In this document: in pieces, positions 51,767 through 60,952 of the stretch | How positions within the stretch are numbered: the first letter of the stretch is position 1 | Layout: each line of letters starts with the position of its first letter | Origin: Agromyces kandeliae | GTDB lineage: Bacteria; Actinomycetota; Actinomycetes; Actinomycetales; Microbacteriaceae | NCBI RefSeq assembly: GCF_009674665.1 | Contig: NZ_WKJD01000016.1 | Span: forward strand, 434,001 to 498,000 | Reading direction: 5' to 3' | DNA: 64,000 nucleotides | Translations under genes and position numbers: made by a program | The notes under the pieces: generated by a model | Databases searched by the model: none | Told to the model about the DNA's origin: nothing | Seen by the model: only the letters and a program-made list of their open reading frames with translations

Positions 51767-52510
51767 TCAGATCTCGTAGTGCGCGAGGCCCGCGGTCTCG
51801 CCGCCGTCGGCCACGAACTCGGCGCCGGTCGAGAAGCTCGACTCGTCGCTCGCGAGGAACAGGATGAGGTTCGACAGCTCGATGGGCTCGCCGACGCGGT
51901 GCAGCGCGACGTGGTTCTGCGGGGTCTCGAGCGACTCGGTCATGGGCGTGCGGATGACGCCCGGGTGCACCGAGTTCACGCGGATGTTGTACCGGCCGAG
52001 GTCGAGCGCCGCGTTCTTGGTGAGGCCGCGCACGCCGAACTTCGCGGCGTTGTAGCCGGGGAGCGCCTCGTAGCCCTGCAGGCCCGCGGTCGAGGAGATG
52101 TTGATGATCGAGCCGGCGCCGGACTCCTTGAGGGCGGGGATCGCGGACTTGATGCCGTAGAAGACGCCCGTGAGGTTGATGTCGAGGATCTGCTGCCAGG
52201 CCTCGATCGTGTAGTCCTCGATGGGGCCGAAGTTCGCGATGCCCGCGTTGTTCACCACGATGTCGAGCCGGCCGAACGCCTCGGTGGCGGTCGCGACGGC
52301 GGTCTCCCACTGCGCGTAGTCGGTGACGTCGAGGTGGACGTAGCGCGCGTTCGCCTCGCCGAGCTCCGCGGCGAGCGCGGCGCCCTCGTCGTCGAGGAGG
52401 TCGCCGATGACCACCTTGGCGCCCTCCTGGACCAGCAGCCGTGCGTGGGAGGCGCCCATGCCCCGTGCTCCACCGCTGATGAGTGCGACCTTGCCGTTGA
52501 CGCGTGCCAT
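51767..52510 (-). CDS. Short-chain dehydrogenase/reductase
   Basis: 247 residues. Classical SDR: cofactor motif ISGGARGMGASHARLL (about 11-26), NNAGIANFG (about 87-95), active-site Ser in INISSTAG and Tyr-Lys in YNAAKFG (about 154-160). Overall it resembles 3-alpha(or 20-beta)-hydroxysteroid dehydrogenases that use NAD(H), judged from the Asp after the second strand (VVIGDLLDD). Steroid specificity is not implied. AAGGAGCGTCAGCA precedes the start. Confidence 0.88.
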   Translation of the reverse strand: MARVNGKVALISGGARGMGASHARLLVQEGAKVVIGDLLDDEGAALAAELGEANARYVHLDVTDYAQWETAVATATEAFGRLDIVVNNAGIANFGPIEDYTIEAWQQILDINLTGVFYGIKSAIPALKESGAGSIINISSTAGLQGYEALPGYNAAKFGVRGLTKNAALDLGRYNIRVNSVHPGVIRTPMTESLETPQNHVALHRVGEPIELSNLILFLASDESSFSTGAEFVADGGETAGLAHYEI

Positions 52511-52834
52511 TGCTGACGCTCCTTGTCTCGCCGCGGGCGTCGGCCCTGCGGCGTTCGTTGCCGTTCGGGCCCGGGGTCGGATGGCTCCGGGTTCGGAGCT
52601 AATCTACACCTGTCGATTACGCGATCCTGAGTGCCGGCTGAACCGGAGACCGGCCTCGACTCGTGACGCAGCCGAGACCGCCGTGATCGGATCGAGACCG
52701 CGAGGCGCCCGAAACCGGCGTCACACGCCTGCGCATCGCGGGAGGATGTCGGGAGCAACACCGCGAGCTGGGACGACGACGTGCCGGAACTCCCGGCACG
52801 CGGGCATCGTCACGCGAACATCCGGGGGAACACC

Positions 52835-53188
52835 ATGTCGGCAGCCGAGTCGCACGAGTCGGGCGAGGACCGCCTGCGCGTCGGCGACCCCTCGGCGCCC
52901 TCAGGCCGCGCCCTCGGATCCGCCGCACTCGTCCTCGGCCTCACCACCGTGATCCTCGCGTTCGCGACGCCCTACCGGGAGTCGCTCGGCTCCGCGCTGC
53001 TCGCGGCGCTCGCGGTCTTCACGTCGACCCTCGGCCTCGTCGCGCGCAGCCGCGCCCGCCGTGCGGGCGAACGTCCGTCGACGGCCGCGATCGCCGCGGT
53101 CTGGCTCGGCGTCGGCGCACTCGCGATCGTCGGGATCTCCGTGCTCCCGGCGCTGCTCATGCCTAGCACGACCGGCGGCATCGGCTGA
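52835..53188 (+). CDS. DUF4190-like membrane protein
   Basis: 117 residues from ATG 52835, GGGGGAA upstream. A polar N-terminus (about 1-28) precedes hydrophobic helices at about 29-45, 52-70 and 85-108. The pattern GSAALVLGLTTVILAF, ALAVFTSTLGLVARSRARR and AIAAVWLGVGALAIVG is typical of the DUF4190 family, small membrane proteins of unknown function. The helix 2-3 loop is basic, so it is probably cytosolic. Confidence 0.75.
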   Translation: MSAAESHESGEDRLRVGDPSAPSGRALGSAALVLGLTTVILAFATPYRESLGSALLAALAVFTSTLGLVARSRARRAGERPSTAAIAAVWLGVGALAIVGISVLPALLMPSTTGGIG

Positions 53189-53197
53189 CCCCCCGCG

Positions 53198-53992
53198 TCA
53201 CCCGAGCCGCACGAGCCGCCGCACGTCGTCGTCGGGCAGTTCGCCGGCGACCGCGGTGACCTCGACCGAGTCGAGCCGGACCGCGCCGCCGTACGCCGAC
53301 AGGAACGCGGTGTCGGCCGCGTCGCGCCCCGTCGCGATCCGCAGCATCGTCTCCCGGGGCGCGAGCGTCGTCGCGTCGACGACGTGCCAGCCCCCGTCGA
53401 CCCAGGCCTCGGCGACCGCGTGGAAGTCCATCGGATCCAGGCCCGGCGCGTACACCGCGACGAGCCGCGCCGGCACGTCGAGCGCGCGCAGCAGCGCCAC
53501 GACGAGGTGGGCGTAGTCGCGGCACACGCCCTGGCGCGCGAGGAGCGTCTGCACCGCGCCATCCGTCGGACTGCTCGAACCCGGCACGTACGCGAGCCGC
53601 GTGCCCACCCACGACGAGACGGCGGCGAGCCGGTCGATGCCCTCGATTCCCGCGAACTCGGCGGCCGCCGTCGCGGCCAGCCGGTCCGACTCGGCGTAGC
53701 GACTCGGTCGCAGGTACGTCAGCAGGTCGACGGCGTCGACGGATGCCTCGGGCGCACGCCGCGCCACCTCGGCCGTGTACGAGCACTCGAGCGAGCCCGC
53801 CGACGCGTCGACGACGTGCAGGCGGTTGCCCGCGGCATCCGTCAGCTCGGTGAACTCGATCGGGCGGCCGTCCGCACGGAACTCGAGGCGCTCCGTCGCA
53901 TCGACGTCACTCGCCACCGCGACCTGGAACGCCAGGCGCGCGGGCTCGTCGACCCTCAGGCGGATCTCGCAGCCGACCGAGCGCGCCGTCAC
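53198..53992 (-). CDS. Transglutaminase-like cysteine protease-fold protein
   Basis: 264 residues. The C-terminal half is the transglutaminase core with Cys in GVCRDYAHLV (about 160), His in DFHAVAEAWV (about 195) and Asp in HVVDATTLAP (about 207). The first 100 residues form a beta-rich N-terminal domain common in this bacterial family. Function may be amide-bond hydrolysis or crosslinking in the cytosol. The gene overlaps the epimerase gene upstream by four bases, so the two form an operon. No signal peptide. Confidence 0.88.
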   Translation of the reverse strand: MTARSVGCEIRLRVDEPARLAFQVAVASDVDATERLEFRADGRPIEFTELTDAAGNRLHVVDASAGSLECSYTAEVARRAPEASVDAVDLLTYLRPSRYAESDRLAATAAAEFAGIEGIDRLAAVSSWVGTRLAYVPGSSSPTDGAVQTLLARQGVCRDYAHLVVALLRALDVPARLVAVYAPGLDPMDFHAVAEAWVDGGWHVVDATTLAPRETMLRIATGRDAADTAFLSAYGGAVRLDSVEVTAVAGELPDDDVRRLVRLG

Positions 53993-54855
53993 GATCGGCC
54001 GTCCCGCCAGCCGTGCTCCGGTTCGAAGCCGAGCTCATCGCGCGCCAGCTCGATCGAGAACAGCGACTCGGTCCCCGTGAAGTCGCGCTTCAGCGAGACG
54101 CCCGGGAAGAACTCCTCGATCAGCTCGCGCGTCGGCCGGCTCATCACGGTGTCGGCGTTCGCGATCACGTAGGCGCGTGCGCCGTCGACATCGGCCTCGA
54201 GCGCGCGACGGACCGACTGCGCGGCATCCCGCACGTCGATGTAGCCGAACGCGTTGAACAGCCGCGACCGCGGGTCGTCCTCGAACGACGGGAAGTCGAC
54301 GTACTTCTCGGGATCGATGACGTTCGAGAACCGCAGCGCGATGAACGGGATGCCGGTCCAGTCCGAGACGTGGTGGGCCATCGTCTCGCCGAGCACCTTC
54401 GACAGCGAGTACGTCGAGTTCGGCTTCGGGTAGTGGTCCTCGTCGAGCGGCAGGTAGTCGGGCAGCCCGTCGGGGCCGAAGTCGAGCCCCAGCGTCGTCT
54501 CGCTCGACGCCCACACGACCTTCTCGAGGCCGAGCTTGGCCGCCGCGAGGAAGACGTTCGAGTTGACGGCGTTGTTGACGTTCAGCGTGCGCGCCGGCGT
54601 GAAGATCGTCGGCGCCGGGATGGCGGCGAGGTGCGCGACCGCGTCGACGTCCTGCAGCACCTCGACCGTGTCGCCGAAGTCGGTGAGGTCGGCCTGCGTG
54701 TAGACGAGGTCGGGCCTCGACCACCGGGCCGGGAGCTTCGGCGACGGCGGCGTCACGTCGGTCGCCAGCACCTCGTACCCGTGCTCCAGCAGGTCGGCCA
54801 CCACCGCCCGTCCGGCGAGCCCTGACGCGCCCGTGACGCAGATCCGCTTCGGCAT
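53989..54855 (-). CDS. NAD-dependent epimerase/dehydratase
   Basis: 288 residues from ATG 54855, GAGGAGGGCATCC upstream. Extended SDR with VTGASGLAGRAVVADLL (about 7-23), a conserved Asp-Leu in QADLTDFGD, the catalytic SSETT and Tyr-Lys in YSLSKVLGE (about 149-157). The family is close to UDP-sugar epimerases and related dehydratases, but the substrate is unknown. The following transglutaminase gene overlaps it. Length is somewhat short for sugar epimerases (about 310-340). Confidence 0.88.
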   Translation of the reverse strand: MPKRICVTGASGLAGRAVVADLLEHGYEVLATDVTPPSPKLPARWSRPDLVYTQADLTDFGDTVEVLQDVDAVAHLAAIPAPTIFTPARTLNVNNAVNSNVFLAAAKLGLEKVVWASSETTLGLDFGPDGLPDYLPLDEDHYPKPNSTYSLSKVLGETMAHHVSDWTGIPFIALRFSNVIDPEKYVDFPSFEDDPRSRLFNAFGYIDVRDAAQSVRRALEADVDGARAYVIANADTVMSRPTRELIEEFFPGVSLKRDFTGTESLFSIELARDELGFEPEHGWRDGRS

Positions 54856-54945
54856 GGATGCCCTCCTCGTGGTCGTCCCCCGGTCCCCATCCTGCCCTGA
54901 CACGGCCGGGGCGTCACCCGGGTTGCGCGTCGGCCCGCGGCGACC

Positions 54946-56220
54946 TCAGCCGAGCGGCTGCGCCGCCGGGTTGCCGGGCGCGAGCTCGCGGGTGAGCCGC
55001 CGCGCGAGGTCCTCGCCCCAGTTCACGAGCGCGCCGTCCCAGTCGTCGAACGTGTCCTCCGTGTAGGTGACGGCGACCGCGATCGTCACCGACCGGCCGT
55101 CATCGGCACGGTCCGCCGGGAGTGTGGCGACCGCCGACGCGTACCCGCCGAAGAGCGGGGTCTGCATCACCCAGTCGAGGCTGAGGAAGGCGCCGAGGCC
55201 GTACGCGAACTCGGGGACGAGGGTCATGCAGACGCGGCATCCGTCGAGCGGTTCGCCGAAGCCGACGAGGTCCGGTGCGATGAGCGCGTCGTACGAGGCC
55301 GGCTCGAGCAGTTCGCCGCGGCCCACGATCGCATCGAAGCTCGCGGTCACGTCGCCGATCGAGCTCGTCTGGACGGCGCCCTCGGGGAGCGTCCACGACG
55401 GATTCCAGTAGGTCGAGTCCTCCCACACGCCGCGCTCCGCCGTGAAGGCGTGCACGGCGGGCGCCGGGATCGACGGATCCTCCGACGCGACCGTCTGCCC
55501 GAGGCCGAGCGGCTCGAGGACCTCGCGGGCGATCAGCTCGTCGAGCGGCTCGCCCGACGCGGCCTCGAGCACCTCGCCGAGCACGACGTAGTCGGCGTGC
55601 GAGTAGTCCCAGTTCTCACCTGCCGGGAAGAGCCGCGGTGCCGACAGGCTCACCTCGATGAGGTCGTCGTTCGTCCACGTGCGGAACGGGTCGGCGGCGA
55701 GGGCGTCCTCGAACGCGGGGTCGCCGACGTAGTCGTGGTACCCGGCCGTCATGTTCGCGAGCATCCGGGGCGTGACGCTGTCGCCGTCGCGGATCTCGGG
55801 GAGCCACCGGCCGATCGGCTCGTCGAGGTCGAGGACCCCCTCTTCGGCGAGCCGCAGCATCACGACGCTGACGTAGGTGATCGCGACCGCGCCGTTGCGG
55901 AAGCGCCCGTCGAGCGTGACCGGCTCGCCCCCGACCGCCTCGCCGAGGGCGACCTGGGCGACCACGTCGCCGTCGACGCGGATCTGGCCGATCAGGGAGC
56001 CCAGCGCGTGCGCTTCCACCTGGGCCGCGGCGGACTCGTCGAGGAGCGCCTGCAGCTCCGGGTCGATCGTCCCGGGTTCGCCGCCCGCCCCGCCGCCCGG
56101 TTCCTCGGCCGGCGTCGGGCTCGGCTGCGCCGACGGCTCGCCTCCGACGGCGCATCCCACGAGCAGGGCGACGACGGATGCCGCGGCGAACGCGGCCGCG
56201 AATCGGACGGGTGCGCGCAT
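54946..56220 (-). CDS. Beta-lactamase-fold lipoprotein lacking catalytic residues
   Basis: 424 residues from ATG 56220. A lipobox (LVGC, Cys23) makes it a lipoprotein on the outer face of the membrane, followed by a Pro/Gly-rich linker (about 28-50). The rest is a class C beta-lactamase/DD-peptidase fold: LDGRFRNGAVAITYV, PIGRWLPEIRD, NMTAGYHDYVGD and WDYSHADYVVLG. The catalytic S-x-x-K is replaced by A111-V-A-I114, and Tyr-x-Asn by Tyr-Ser-His, so hydrolysis is unlikely. It may bind peptidoglycan or act as a pseudoenzyme. Frame and length are otherwise intact. Confidence 0.85.
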   Translation of the reverse strand: MRAPVRFAAAFAAASVVALLVGCAVGGEPSAQPSPTPAEEPGGGAGGEPGTIDPELQALLDESAAAQVEAHALGSLIGQIRVDGDVVAQVALGEAVGGEPVTLDGRFRNGAVAITYVSVVMLRLAEEGVLDLDEPIGRWLPEIRDGDSVTPRMLANMTAGYHDYVGDPAFEDALAADPFRTWTNDDLIEVSLSAPRLFPAGENWDYSHADYVVLGEVLEAASGEPLDELIAREVLEPLGLGQTVASEDPSIPAPAVHAFTAERGVWEDSTYWNPSWTLPEGAVQTSSIGDVTASFDAIVGRGELLEPASYDALIAPDLVGFGEPLDGCRVCMTLVPEFAYGLGAFLSLDWVMQTPLFGGYASAVATLPADRADDGRSVTIAVAVTYTEDTFDDWDGALVNWGEDLARRLTRELAPGNPAAQPLG

Positions 56221-56386
56221 GGCCCGGTCTCCGTTCCCCCTCGGCGACGCAGGGCCGACCCTGCCGGTCCATCCTCTCGGGCGGCGCGCGCCGCGCGCCA
56301 TCCCGCGAACGGGCGACACGTGGGGCCGACCGCCCGATCGGTGCGACGTCGGCACCGCGACCTCCGCCGCCCGTACGATCGAGCAC

Positions 56387-56854
56387 ATGACCGATCCCGC
56401 CGGGCGCGAGCCCGAGGACCACGACGAGCCCGACCGCGTCGGCGACGCGAGCGGCCCCACCGGCCAGGCGCCGACGCCGTGGTTCGGCGACCAGTACGAC
56501 GTCGGCGGGCTCGGCATGGGCCGGCTGTTCGCGTGGGCCGCCGTGCTGCTCGGCGCCGGTGCGCTCGGGATCGCGCTGTTCGCCCCGCTCGAGGGCCAGG
56601 CGTTGCGCACGGTGTGGATCGCCGGCTTCGGCGCCGCCGCGATGTGGATCGCCTGGATGGCGCCGTCGCGGTACCGCCGCGCCGGCGTGCGCGTCTCGTG
56701 GGCGGTGCCGCTCGCGATGGTGCTCGGGGGGCTCGCGATCGGCGTGGCGATCTACGCGTTCATCGTGATCTTCGCGGCGAGCGGCGGCGTCGAACTGCCG
56801 GCCCCGTCGTACTGGCTCGCCCCGACCGCGCCCGCGCCGGGCGTGCCCACCTGA
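56387..56854 (+). CDS. Three-helix membrane protein, short paralogue of the 19165/24204 family
   Basis: 155 residues. Acidic N-terminus (about 1-45), then hydrophobic helices at about 49-66, 76-92 and 105-128. The central sequence TVWIAGFGAAAMWIAWM followed by PSRYRRAG and the end VELPAPSYW match the membrane part of the proteins at 19165 and 24204 (MVWIAGFGAVAVWAGLMAI, PRYRRA, VVLPAPAHW). The extracytoplasmic C-terminal domain is missing. TACGAT seven bases before ATG gives a leaderless start. Function unknown. Confidence 0.75.
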   Translation: MTDPAGREPEDHDEPDRVGDASGPTGQAPTPWFGDQYDVGGLGMGRLFAWAAVLLGAGALGIALFAPLEGQALRTVWIAGFGAAAMWIAWMAPSRYRRAGVRVSWAVPLAMVLGGLAIGVAIYAFIVIFAASGGVELPAPSYWLAPTAPAPGVPT

Positions 56855-56911
56855 GCCGCCTGAACTCGAAGTCGGTTGCCGCGCGTCCGCGAACCGCGTA
56901 GACACGACCCC

Positions 56912-57730
56912 ATGACCGTGACGGACCGATGGCAGGACGGCGCACCGTACGAACGGTACGTCGGACGATGGAGTCGACTCGTCGCGGAGCGGTTCGTCGA
57001 CTCGCTCGACGCGGAACGCGGCATCCGCTGGCTCGACGTCGGCTGCGGCACGGGCGCGCTGACGGCCGCGGCCATCGAGCGCTGGTCGCCGTCCTCGATC
57101 CTCGGCGTCGACCCGTCGGAGGGCTTCCTCGCGGCCGCGCGCGAGCGGCCGGGGATCGCCGGTCGCGCCGAGGCGCGATTCGTCGTGGGCGATGCGCAGC
57201 ATCTCCCGGTGCCCGATGACGCCGTCGACGTCGTGGTCTCGGGGCTCGTGCTCAACTTCGTGCCGGATGCCGCGGCCGCCGTGGCGGAGTTCACGCGGGT
57301 CGCCGCACCCGGCGGACTCGTCGCGGCGTACGTCTGGGACTACGCCGACGGCATGCGGATGCTGCGGACGTTCTGGGATGCGGCCGCGTCGGTCGACCCG
57401 GCGGCGTCCGAACTCGACGAGGGGCGGCGCTTCCCGACCTGCCGGCCGGAGCCGCTGCGCGAGCTCTGGTCCGGCTCGCCCGGGATGGACGCCGATTCGG
57501 TGCGCGTCGAACCCGTCGAGATCGACACCGTCTTCTCGGATTTCGACGACCTGTGGGCGCCGTTCCTCGGCGGGCAGGGCCCGGCACCGACCTATCTGGC
57601 GTCGGTCACGGATGCCACGCGCGAGGCGATCCGCGACCGGATGCGCCAGTCGGTGGCACCCGCGACCCGATCCGATGGTTCGATCGCGATGCGCGCGCGA
57701 ACCTGGGCGGTCATCGGTCGACTCGGCTGA
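56912..57730 (+). CDS. Class I SAM-dependent methyltransferase
   Basis: 272 residues from ATG 56912. The UbiE-like core has WLDVGCGTGALTAA (about 37-50), ILGVDPSEGF, VVGDAQHLPVPDD (about 83-95) and VVSGLVLNFVPD. The C-terminal 100 residues are less conserved. Substrate unknown; many such single proteins methylate small molecules. It follows the membrane protein gene by 57 bp on the same strand but its own promoter is not obvious. Confidence 0.85.
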   Translation: MTVTDRWQDGAPYERYVGRWSRLVAERFVDSLDAERGIRWLDVGCGTGALTAAAIERWSPSSILGVDPSEGFLAAARERPGIAGRAEARFVVGDAQHLPVPDDAVDVVVSGLVLNFVPDAAAAVAEFTRVAAPGGLVAAYVWDYADGMRMLRTFWDAAASVDPAASELDEGRRFPTCRPEPLRELWSGSPGMDADSVRVEPVEIDTVFSDFDDLWAPFLGGQGPAPTYLASVTDATREAIRDRMRQSVAPATRSDGSIAMRARTWAVIGRLG

Positions 57731-57748
57731 GCGAGCCGGGATCGTCGA

Positions 57749-58234
57749 TCAGGCCCAGAACCCGTCGTGGACGGCGGCGGCCTCGGGCAGGTCGGCGGGA
57801 CCGACGACGGCCACCGGGCGCCCGCCGCGCGCGAACACCTCACGCGACGGCAGGCTCAGCGTCGGCACGCCCTCCTGTTCGGCGACGATGTCGCGGAGGC
57901 CCGCCTCGGACAGGGCGAACACGACCCGCGGGATGCCGCTCCAGTAGATCGCACCCGAGCACATCGCGCACGGCTCGGTGCTCGTGTACAGCGTGGCGGT
58001 CGCGAGGTCGCGTTCGTCGAGGACGGCCGCCGCCTCGCGGACGACGTTCGTCTCGGCGTGCCCGGTCGGATCGCGCCGCGTCACGACCGTGTTCATGCCC
58101 TCGACGACGCGCCCGTCGGCGGTCACGACGATCGACCCGAACGGATGGTCGCCCCGCTCCCGCGCCTGCTGCGCGAGCTCGACGCATCGCCGCAACCGCG
58201 CCAGGTCGCCATCGCTGATCCCGTGATCGCCCAC
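57749..58234 (-). CDS. Nucleoside/cytosine deaminase family protein
   Basis: 161 residues from GTG 58234 with GGGGAGGACC upstream. The zinc site is complete: HAETN with His and Glu (about 59-63) and TEPCAMC with two Cys (about 86-92). Overall closest to guanine deaminase/tRNA adenosine deaminase-like nucleoside deaminases of about 160 residues. The precise substrate, guanine, cytosine or another base, cannot be decided. A normal housekeeping or salvage role is likely. Confidence 0.88.
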   Translation of the reverse strand: MGDHGISDGDLARLRRCVELAQQARERGDHPFGSIVVTADGRVVEGMNTVVTRRDPTGHAETNVVREAAAVLDERDLATATLYTSTEPCAMCSGAIYWSGIPRVVFALSEAGLRDIVAEQEGVPTLSLPSREVFARGGRPVAVVGPADLPEAAAVHDGFWA

Positions 58235-58335
58235 TGGTCCTCCCCATGTCGACGGATGCCGCCGCCTCCCATTCTGCGCACCATCCTGTGGATGGCGTCC
58301 GACCGCTCGCCGCGGATCCCCCTACTTTGGACCGC

Positions 58336-58893
58336 ATGCCCGCAGCCGTCCGCCGCCTCGCCGCGCTCGCCCTCGCCGGCACGGCGCTCGCCGCCCTCAC
58401 CGCCTGCGCCACGGTCGAGCCGGCGCCCTCCCCTTCCCCGACGACGGATGCCGCCGACGCGCCGCTCTTCGCGACCGACGAGGAGGCGCTCGCGGCGGCG
58501 GTCGCGGCGTACGAGGAGCACCTTCAGTCGACCGCCAACATACTCTCCGGCCAACTCCCGGCCGGTGTGATTCGGGATTCGTCTTCGGGGCCGTACGGCG
58601 AGCAACGCGCCTCCGAACTCGAGGCATTTCTTGGCTCGGGACTGCGGGCCACCGGTGTGACGACGATCGACTCCGCTGCCCTGATCGAGACGCATGTCGA
58701 CGCGGGCGAGACCGTAGTGTCGATTTACGCATGTCAGGACGTATCAGCCACGGTCTTGCTCAATTCGGAAGGCAAAAACGTCACCCCCGCTAGTCGCGAC
58801 GAGCGAGTGCCGCTGGTCCTGGAGTTCCGGGGCACTAGCACCAATATCAAGGTGAGTGGGAACGAACTGTGGTCTGGCGAGAACTTCTGCTAG
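58336..58893 (+). CDS. Hypothetical lipoprotein
   Basis: 185 residues. The N-terminus is a lipoprotein signal with LTAC lipobox (Cys about 24), followed by a Pro/Ser/Thr linker (about 25-45) and a soluble domain. TACTTT seven bases before ATG (58323-58328) suggests leaderless translation. The domain contains one late Cys pair (YACQDV and the final Cys) that may form a disulfide outside the cell. From about 58530 the GC content falls below the window average, which hints at transfer. No family recognised. Confidence 0.75.
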   Translation: MPAAVRRLAALALAGTALAALTACATVEPAPSPSPTTDAADAPLFATDEEALAAAVAAYEEHLQSTANILSGQLPAGVIRDSSSGPYGEQRASELEAFLGSGLRATGVTTIDSAALIETHVDAGETVVSIYACQDVSATVLLNSEGKNVTPASRDERVPLVLEFRGTSTNIKVSGNELWSGENFC

Positions 58894-59696
58894 GCGCAAT
58901 GCTCGCCTCGGGTGCGCTCACGGGATCCGGGGGTCCCAGTTGCCCCGCAGACCTTCAGCTCGCCGGCTTGTGCGATCTCCGCATTGACTCCTCGGTTTCC
59001 GACAATCTCGCGGAACTTGAGGCGGAGCTCTCAGAACTTCGCGATCAGTCGCGCAATCCTCAACCAAGCGAGGCGGGCATCGCGCTCCTCGATGTGCCGC
59101 TGGCCGAGCCCGAGCGCCCCGCCGCGCCGCCGCGCGACGTGTGCAATCCCGAGAACCCGACCGTGTGCGCGTTCGAGGGCGGGGAGCCGGAGCCGCCGGC
59201 TCCGGGCGAGCCGACCGTCACCCTCCGCGACATCGCCTCGTTCCGGCCGAGCGTGCCGCCGAGCGGGATGGAGCCCGACGGGTGGGCCGTCGTCGGGCTC
59301 CCGGCCAATTTCATCGGATCGGCCACCGTCGAAACCCGCTCCGGCACCTTGCTCGGACGCCCGGCCGAGGTCCGCTTCCACCCCGTCGCCTACCAGTGGG
59401 CGCACTCCGACGGAGCCCTGGTCCACGCGGCCGGTCCCGGCGGGACCTGGGACCAGCTGGGTGTCGCCGAGTTCACGACGACGCCGACCAGCCACGCGTA
59501 CGCGGCATCCGGTCGGTACACGGTCGACCCGACCGTCGTCTACGTGGCCGAGTACCGGTTCGACGGTTCGGTCTGGCGATGGATCGACGGGACGCTCAGC
59601 CTTCCCGCACCGCGGATGAACGTGCTCGTCGGCGAATTCGACACGGTCCTCGTCAGGGGTGACTGCACCGCAGTCCGCGACGGCCCGGGCTGCTGA
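58869..59696 (+). CDS. Hypothetical secreted protein
   Basis: 275 residues from GTG 58869, overlapping the lipoprotein gene by 25 bases; ATG 58899 would give a shorter signal peptide. The start (ELLLGAMLASGALTGSGG) is a weak signal sequence, with several Cys residues (PSCPADL, GLCDLRI, RDVCNPENPTVC) that could form disulfides outside the cell. A coiled-coil-like acidic segment (about 43-62) precedes a beta-rich C-terminal domain. It is likely cotranscribed with the lipoprotein gene. No known family. Confidence 0.65.
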   Translation: MVWRELLLGAMLASGALTGSGGPSCPADLQLAGLCDLRIDSSVSDNLAELEAELSELRDQSRNPQPSEAGIALLDVPLAEPERPAAPPRDVCNPENPTVCAFEGGEPEPPAPGEPTVTLRDIASFRPSVPPSGMEPDGWAVVGLPANFIGSATVETRSGTLLGRPAEVRFHPVAYQWAHSDGALVHAAGPGGTWDQLGVAEFTTTPTSHAYAASGRYTVDPTVVYVAEYRFDGSVWRWIDGTLSLPAPRMNVLVGEFDTVLVRGDCTAVRDGPGC

Positions 59697-59722
59697 CCCG
59701 GGGGGGGTCCGGATCGAGGACG

Positions 59723-59750
59723 CCCGGTACTTCGGTACTTCGGTACCGGG
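59723..59750. terminator. GTACC-repeat hairpin between convergent genes
   Basis: CCCGGTAC (59723-59730) and GTACCGGG (59743-59750) form perfect 8-bp arms around TTCGGTACTTCG. It is the same sequence as at 30475-30510 with one 9-bp unit fewer, read from the other strand. It separates the ends of two convergent genes. Confidence 0.7.
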
Positions 59751-59811
59751 TTTCGGCGGGGGCACCTCTCCCCGCGTTCTCGGCCAACGCGCGATCCGCG
59801 GGCGCGCCCCG

Positions 59812-60777
59812 CTACGCCGAAGGGGCGTGGTCCAGCGAGGCCAGCACGCGCGGCACCGAACCGCCCAGGTTCCACTCCTCCCCGAGGTCCTCGAGGGCCT
59901 CGCGGCGGGCGCCCGTCACGGGCGCGAGGCGGGCGCCGAGCTCCTCCGCCGACGGCAGGTCGAGGTCGCGCACCACGTTCACCACGGTCGGGGCGACGGC
60001 CAGGTAGTCGTGCGCGCCGGTGAGCTTCGCCCGCATGGAGGCCGACATGGTCGCGGGCGCGGCATCCGCGGCATCCGGATCGCCGGACGCCACCGCGAGC
60101 ATCGCATCGAGCGAACCGAAGTCGCCGAGCAGGCCCGCGGCGGTCTTCTCGCCGATGCCGGCGACGCCGGGCAGCCCGTCGGACGAGTCGCCGCGGAGCG
60201 TCGCGAAGTCGGCGTACTGCGCCGCCTCGATGCCGTACTTCGCGACGACCCACTCGTTGTCGACGAGCTCGAGTCGGTTCATGCCGCGTGCGGTGTAGAT
60301 GACGCGCACGCCGCGGCCGTCGTCGACGAGCTGGAACAGGTCGCGGTCGCCCGAGACGACATCGACCGGCATGGTCGCCTGGGTCGCGAGCGAGCCGATG
60401 ACGTCGTCGGCCTCGTGCGCGGCGACGCCGACGATCGGGATGCCAAGCAGGCCGAGCGTCTCGCGGATCATCGGCAGCTGCGCCTCGAGCGGGTCGGGCA
60501 CCTCCTCGATGTCGGGGCCGGCGGGCACGACCAGCTCGACGCGATGCGCCTTGTAGCTCGGAATGAGCTCGACGCGCCAGTGCGGGCGCCAGTCGTCGTC
60601 CCAGCACGCGACCAGGTGGGTCGGCTCGAACTCGGCCACGAGCCGGGCGATCATGTCGAGCAGGCCCCGCACCGCGTTGACGGGCGTGCCGTCGGCCCGC
60701 TTCAGCGAGTCGGGCACGCCGTAGAACGCCCGGAAGTACAGCGACGCGGTGTCGAGGAGCATGAGTCGATCGGCCAT
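59812..60777 (-). CDS. 5'-3' exonuclease (DNA polymerase I N-terminal domain-like)
   Basis: 321 residues with GGGAGGATC upstream of ATG 60777. It is a stand-alone FEN/5'-nuclease: [16 protein letters not shown] start, [18 protein letters not shown] with the metal-binding Asp pair, [12 protein letters not shown], and the helix-hairpin segment [16 protein letters not shown]. Such proteins remove RNA primers or flaps. Many actinobacteria have one besides PolA. Followed on the other side by the convergent secreted-protein gene. Confidence 0.92.
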   Translation of the reverse strand: MADRLMLLDTASLYFRAFYGVPDSLKRADGTPVNAVRGLLDMIARLVAEFEPTHLVACWDDDWRPHWRVELIPSYKAHRVELVVPAGPDIEEVPDPLEAQLPMIRETLGLLGIPIVGVAAHEADDVIGSLATQATMPVDVVSGDRDLFQLVDDGRGVRVIYTARGMNRLELVDNEWVVAKYGIEAAQYADFATLRGDSSDGLPGVAGIGEKTAAGLLGDFGSLDAMLAVASGDPDAADAAPATMSASMRAKLTGAHDYLAVAPTVVNVVRDLDLPSAEELGARLAPVTGARREALEDLGEEWNLGGSVPRVLASLDHAPSA

Positions 60778-60952
60778 GCGCCGATCCTCCCATCACCGCC
60801 CGACGAGGGCACGCCCGCGCCGGCAGGACCGACACCCCGAGCACCCGCCGGGTGCGCTCCGCCCGCTCACAGCGAACCCACAGCCCGCGGGCGCATCCTG
60901 CGGAACATCAGCCGCCCGAACGGGGTTCTTCCTCATGGACGCAGGAGTAACC

